The position numbers and the translations under genes were made by a program. A stretch of DNA of 64,000 nucleotides, from contig NC_069131.1 in assembly GCF_026914265.1 (NCBI RefSeq), forward strand, positions 4,437,501 to 4,501,500, given 5' to 3'. Positions 59,190 to 64,000 of this stretch are shown piece by piece. The notes beneath the pieces were generated by a model, which was not told the origin of the DNA, made no database searches, and saw only the letters and a list, made by a program, of their open reading frames with translations. This stretch comes from Mya arenaria (lineage: Eukaryota; Mollusca; Bivalvia; Myida; Myidae). Position 1 is the first letter of the stretch, and each line of letters starts with the position of its first letter.

Positions 59190-62010
59190 TAATTATATTT
59201 ATTTTCCAGTGTTGTGTTTTCAGTCTCTTTTCATTCTGGCAGTGTAAACTACGTTTTCTTATGAAACTTTAGTATAGCTTAGTCACAAGTAAACAATATA
59301 TGCAGATTTTCGGCTGGCTATTTTTATTGAAACTTATGCAATATAGTGTGTCTAAGATTGAATGTTTTACATAAGCTTTATACTTATCCATTTTTGCGAG
59401 AGGAAGGCCAGCATTGTTGGTGTTGATTTTGCAGAAACTTGAAGTTTGTCCAAGTAACACAAATACGTAATGGAAACTGACAAAAATCTATTTCACTTTT
59501 TACTTTATTTTTACTTTACACCATAATGAGAAAGGGGCAAAGGGTGTTTATGTTGATAAAAAGGTCCAAAGTTTATTAGACAATCTGCAGATGCAGTCTG
59601 TTCATACATGGCCAGAAAATTCTTCAAATGATGTCAAATGTCTTGACACAAAAAGTTTCGGGACGTACATACGGAAATACAAGCGCACGGATATCAACTT
59701 TATATGCCTCCCATTTGGGTAGGACAACGCTACCACAAGCCTGGTTCTGGAGCTGTTTGCATTGGAAGGCAAAGCACGGTGTTTTAAATCAGTTCTTCCT
59801 TAGTCTGGGTGTTTGTGTCTTGGTGAACACATCTGCTTTGGGGGAATGTAGTCGTTGTTACAGGTGATTAACTTGTAGCCATTTAAGGCCTAGTTTGTTG
59901 AAATGTTGGATAGTTCTGGGCTGGTATTCAATATTGTTCTTAATTGAATCATTATAGTGAATGAAGTCAATGATGTATGACCGTAACGTTGACTTCAGTT
60001 GAATATTAAATACCACCATAGTTGTATAATGACCATTAATGTAAACAGTAAAGTTATATGTAGGGCGAAATAACTGTGTCTATGTCAGTCAGATTCAAAT
60101 ATAATTTGGTCTGAACCTCTTCTTTGTTGTTTTGATTCAACCCAGGTCATATATTGAACAATTCGCGATATGGCGCCCGTACGATCTAGTATTTCGTGGA
60201 AAATCTGCGAAGTCTTACCGCGGCGGCAAAGGTATCGTATTTATCTTGCGGGCGCCGTTGCGTTCTTTCAGTAAGGCGCATTGGTAGCTATTAATGCGGA
60301 GTAACAAGTATATGGTGTACGAGTTTGGGCCGAAAATAGGGACCCGCAAATTGTAAGACAGCCGAACGATTTCCAGACTCATCACTCAAGTATGTTAAGA
60401 CGTCCATGCGAGTGCTTCGAGGGCACCGTTCAATGGTAAAATTGGCAAACGGCGCTACAGGGACGGCGCTACAGGGACGGCGTGCGGGGAACACACTGAC
60501 AGGATTATATCATGGTACCATTAGGGCTAAAAAAATGGCGCCTCGCGATTAGAGCAAAGAAACCTTGAAAGGTTGCCGTGAGGGTCACATGGACTAAGTG
60601 ACCACTTATCATGATGGCACAGACACATTCGATACCACTGATTTCCTTAAAAAGTTGTTCACCGTACGCAAAAGAAATGTACGGGGCCCAGTGAATATAT
60701 AACCGTAACTTGCACTGAGTTCAGTTGGATGTTTAATGATAAGTTTAAAGTCAAGAGTAAAAAAACCGTTCTGATTAATTTAAATTTCAATTGCATTTTC
60801 TTATTAAACAACAAATGTGTTTTACATATTTATCTGTGCGTGCGCGCGCGCGTGCGTGTGCGTGTGCGTGATTTTATGTTGTTGTTGTTTTTTTGTTTTT
60901 TTCTTAAAACGGCTTTCACTGCACATAGCAAAATAATTTTGGTATCGATAGCTAATGTTGGATGTTATATCAGTCCTTATTTTGAAAAGTAAAATGTTTG
61001 TAATCAACTTAGTAAGGGGAATAAACATTAATAAATTGCATTTTTATTGATTTGTTTCCCTTTTTTAAAATCTTTATCAAGTAGAAGTATTAAACAACAA
61101 AAAAGGTTGCAATCACAGACAATACTTTTTACAAAAAAAACATTGCAACATATTTCATTATAAATAAAACCGACAGGATGGTGTTTACAGACAGTACCAA
61201 GGCGGTAATACCTTAATTTGTTAATAAAGCTATATTGAAGCTTGTGTGATCTGTTTGTGGTATTTGTATGTCTGTATCTCTTGTTCATTGCCATGTATAC
61301 CCTAACCTATTGCCCCATACACGGGGGTTATTTATGATTTCTTACTAAAAGGCTTGTCCGTATAGTTTACATAATATTATTATTTTAACAGTAACGAAAC
61401 AAAAATAATATTTTGAAAACTTTTTTTTCAATAACAAAGGCAAAGAATGTAGAGTATATCATTAATTAGTATACAATTAATTATATTAGAACTATATCAT
61501 TTCATGCTTCAATTTCTATCGAAATGAAAGGCTTTGGGCAAAGCAAACTGCAAATCTTGCAGCACAGTTCTTAAGACTGTATCAATGTATTGTGTACATT
61601 AGCAAAATATCTTTTACTAAAAACAAAAGAAATGTCACCGAATACCTATGAAGGAAAACCACTCTAACAAGAAGTAATTCGCAGCATGAGCTCTTATCGT
61701 TAATATTTGTTGTTGTATGTCATCTGGTTGCTTCGAGGCCCCATGGAAGCCGTACGTGCCCGCGCGACTGTCTATATCCAACGCCTAATTAGCGGGGTAT
61801 GTCGTTTCTAATTTCATTGACACATCCGCGGCTTATGTTCAATCCCGGATTTTTAATCAGAAGAATAATACATGGACATAAATCGGAAATACAAGAACAC
61901 GTAGTTCATTGAATTTGTCAACATTGTTATTTACCTAATAACAACAAAAGGATACTTATAATCTCAACATAAACACATGGACTTAGACGCTGTGTTGCTT
62001 TATCTGAACA
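59190..62010. other. Intergenic; short GT/GC alternating tract and small duplications
   Basis: Alternating purine-pyrimidine tract gtgcgtgcgcgcgcgcgtgc at about 60836-60870. A tandem ggcgctacagggac pair lies at 60452-60480. An inverted pair, ggcgcccgtacgat / atcgta...gcgggcgcc, lies near 60173-60256. No gene recognised; the frame at 59628-59867 has no known domain. Confidence 0.4.
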
Positions 62011-62011
62011 T

Positions 62012-62411
62012 TAACAATTGAGTTTAGACTCTAAGTTTCGCGTTATAATAACAGCAACGAATGAGTTTAGGCTCTAAGTATCGCGTTATAATAGCAGTAA
62101 CGAATGCGTTTAGACTCTTAGTATCGCGTTATAATAACAGCAACGAATGAGTTTAGGCTCTAAGTATCGCGTTATCATAGCAGTAACGAATGCGTTTAGA
62201 CTCTAAGTTTCGCGTTATAATAGCAGCAACGAATGCGTTTAGACTCTAAGTATCGCGTTATAATAGCAGCAACGAATGCGTTTAGACTCTAAGTATCGCG
62301 TTATAATAGCAGTAACGAATGAGTTTAGACTCTTAGTATCGCGTTATAATAGCAGCAACGAATGCGTTTAGACTCAAAGTATCGCGTTATAATAGCAGTA
62401 ACGAATGCGTT
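62012..62411. repeat. 43-bp tandem repeat, about 9 units
   Basis: Units of agcagcaacgaatgcgttta + gactctaagtatcgcgttataat. The last unit breaks off at 'aacgaatgcgttt', where the LINE sequence starts. Confidence 0.95.
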
Positions 62412-64000
62412 TCACCCCAGTTAGTCCCCCACGGACCACCATAGCCTGGAACAAATGCACGGCAGAACATTGTTCACAATACCAAGCTGTGTTGTGTGAA
62501 AATCTTAAATGTATTGTAGAAACAAACAGTGAGCAGTGCGACCCTGATTTTTTGAACTCGATAATCGTGCAATCGTTGTATACTGCTGAGAAGTGCCTCC
62601 CAGTTAGCAAGTTTAACAAACGCGCAAAGCCTTACTGGTGCGAAACCGTGAAGAACGCTCATACACATGCTAGACATTTACGGCAATTGTGGATTGAAGA
62701 CGGCCAGCCGCGCGGACATGGAAACCCGTCATACAATCTGTATAAAAAGGCAAAAGCAAACTTCAGGCGCATCCAAAGACAAAAGCAAGATGAATATGAG
62801 AATAACTCGTTGGATGAGTTAAACAGAACCGCTGAAATGGACTACAAACAATTTTGGAAGTTACTTAGAAAACGTAATGGGAAACAATCCGAAAGATGCA
62901 ATGAAATAATACTTGACAAACTCTCATATAAAGACAACGAAGTAGCCAACGGTTTTCGGCATTACTTTCAGACTGTGTTCAGCAGACCCCACGAAACATT
63001 GCAAAATGACAAATCAATAATAGACGATGTTAACGAGTATTCTGGTTGCGAACTCTTCAATAATCATATATTTACGAAGCAAGTTACATTGACTGAAGTT
63101 CAAGAAATTACCAAAACGCTTAAAGCACAGAAATCTCCTGGGGTTGACAATATCCTCAACGAGCACGTACTCAAAGGGAGGACAAATCATCCAGGAAGCG
63201 CTAGTACGGTTATTTAACGCAATACTATTCCATGAAAATGTACCGGGAACTTGGAAAACAAGCATTTTAGTACCACTCTTCAAGGGAAAGGGAAAAGAAA
63301 AAACAGATCCAAGCAGCTATCGTCCGATTTCATTAATTCCGTGTTTTTGTAAATTGTTTGAAAAGATGTTTCTTTCAAGGATAAATACAAACACCAATGT
63401 GCATAGTCAAAAATTTCCATCAGCTCAGCAGCAAGGTTTCCAAAAAGATCTCAGTTGCATAACTACCTCGTTTAACCTTCAAGAGACGATCTACCATCAA
63501 ATTGAAAGTGGAAGCAATGCCTACGTTGCCTGCTTGGACCAGAAAGCTGCCTTTGATTCCGTTTGGCACATGGGACTCTTCTTCAAGTTAGGCAAATTGG
63601 GGTACACTGGGAAATTTCTGAGACTCTTAATAAGCTCGTACAAGGACCTGAAATGTGTAATAAGAGTGCAAGGACTTAAATCAGAGCCATTTGACGTTCT
63701 GCGTTCTGTTAGGCAAGGACTGTCAACTTTTTGTATTTGGTTTACGTCGACCAACTTCTCGTCGACCTTGAACGAAGCAATTATGGAAGTATGGTTATGT
63801 CAGTCAAGGGAGGTAATCCATCGTTTGCGGATGATATCTCACTAGTATCAGTCACACCCCTTAATCTACAACGCCTAGTAGACATTGTATACACATATTG
63901 CCAGAGCTGGAAAATTGAAGTCAATGTCAAGAAATCAAACACGGTTGTCTTTACAAAACGACGAACTGCACCACCAATTGGAATACTTTATGGAAACATG
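62412..64000 (+). mobile_element. 5'-truncated, frameshifted non-LTR retrotransposon (reverse transcriptase region)
   Basis: The first frame (62412 to about 63176) encodes the region before RT and the start of RT (KSPGVDNI). After a frameshift, 63177 to about 63728 gives LVPLFKGKGKEKTDPSSYRP, ISLIPCFCKLFEKMF, AYVACLDQKAAFDSVWH and VRQG. A lost T in the run at 63728-63732 moves the frame again, to FADDISLVS (the YADD-type catalytic box) and WKIEVNVKKS. No endonuclease domain is present upstream. The element continues past the window. RT motifs are of LINE type (Jockey/CR1-like by eye); clade not assigned. Inactive copy. Confidence 0.85.

Noticed and set aside
59628-59867. 79-codon open frame
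   Set aside because: No domain or context; may be transposon debris.

Overview
This is a stretch of an AT-rich animal nuclear genome. It shows split genes with GT/AG introns that are mostly phase 1, short signal-peptide first exons, AATAAA signals, tRNA-derived SINEs, MITEs, a decayed non-LTR retrotransposon and very large intronic minisatellites. The gene content (secreted C-type lectins, a Ly6/uPAR domain, small disulfide-rich secreted proteins) and the repeat types suggest a lophotrochozoan, most likely a bivalve mollusc. That is an inference; no marker gene fixes the species.

Layout. Five secreted-protein loci can be assembled exon by exon. (1) D1, minus strand, 12313 down to about 4800, and (2) D2, plus strand, 15293-16610, are head-to-head relatives. 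Each encodes a signal peptide and two six-cysteine units ending C-x4-C-x-C. (3) CTL-C, minus strand, 27114-23781, is a simple signal peptide plus C-type lectin domain (CTLD) gene with an in-frame TAA in exon 2. (4) Gene A, plus strand, 28391-48941 (9 exons, 319 codons), and (5) gene B, plus strand, 51185-59097 (11 exons, 440 codons), are tandem paralogues. Both have the order signal peptide, Ly6/uPAR (LU) domain, Thr- or Ala/Ser/Thr-rich stalk, CTLD. Most of their exons match in length and phase. At the right edge (62412-64000) is a 5'-truncated, frameshifted LINE reverse transcriptase.

Repeats. By eye about one third of the window is minisatellite: 31 bp (508-4800), 25/39 bp (6290-8512), 41 bp (8513-11690), about 40 bp (14195-14890), 39 bp inverted (19412-20992), 46 bp (32040-34925), about 87-91 bp (40525-42345) and 28 bp (42640-47930). 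Most lie inside introns of D1 or gene A. Two look as if they were seeded from splice-site sequence: the 31-bp array from the exon-3 donor of D1, and the 90-bp array from the exon-7 acceptor of gene A.

All five products have apparent signal peptides and no transmembrane segment was recognised, so a cluster of secreted, possibly immune or mucosal recognition factors is a reasonable reading. Binding and function are not shown by the sequence. The most interesting unit is the LU-stalk-CTLD chimera.
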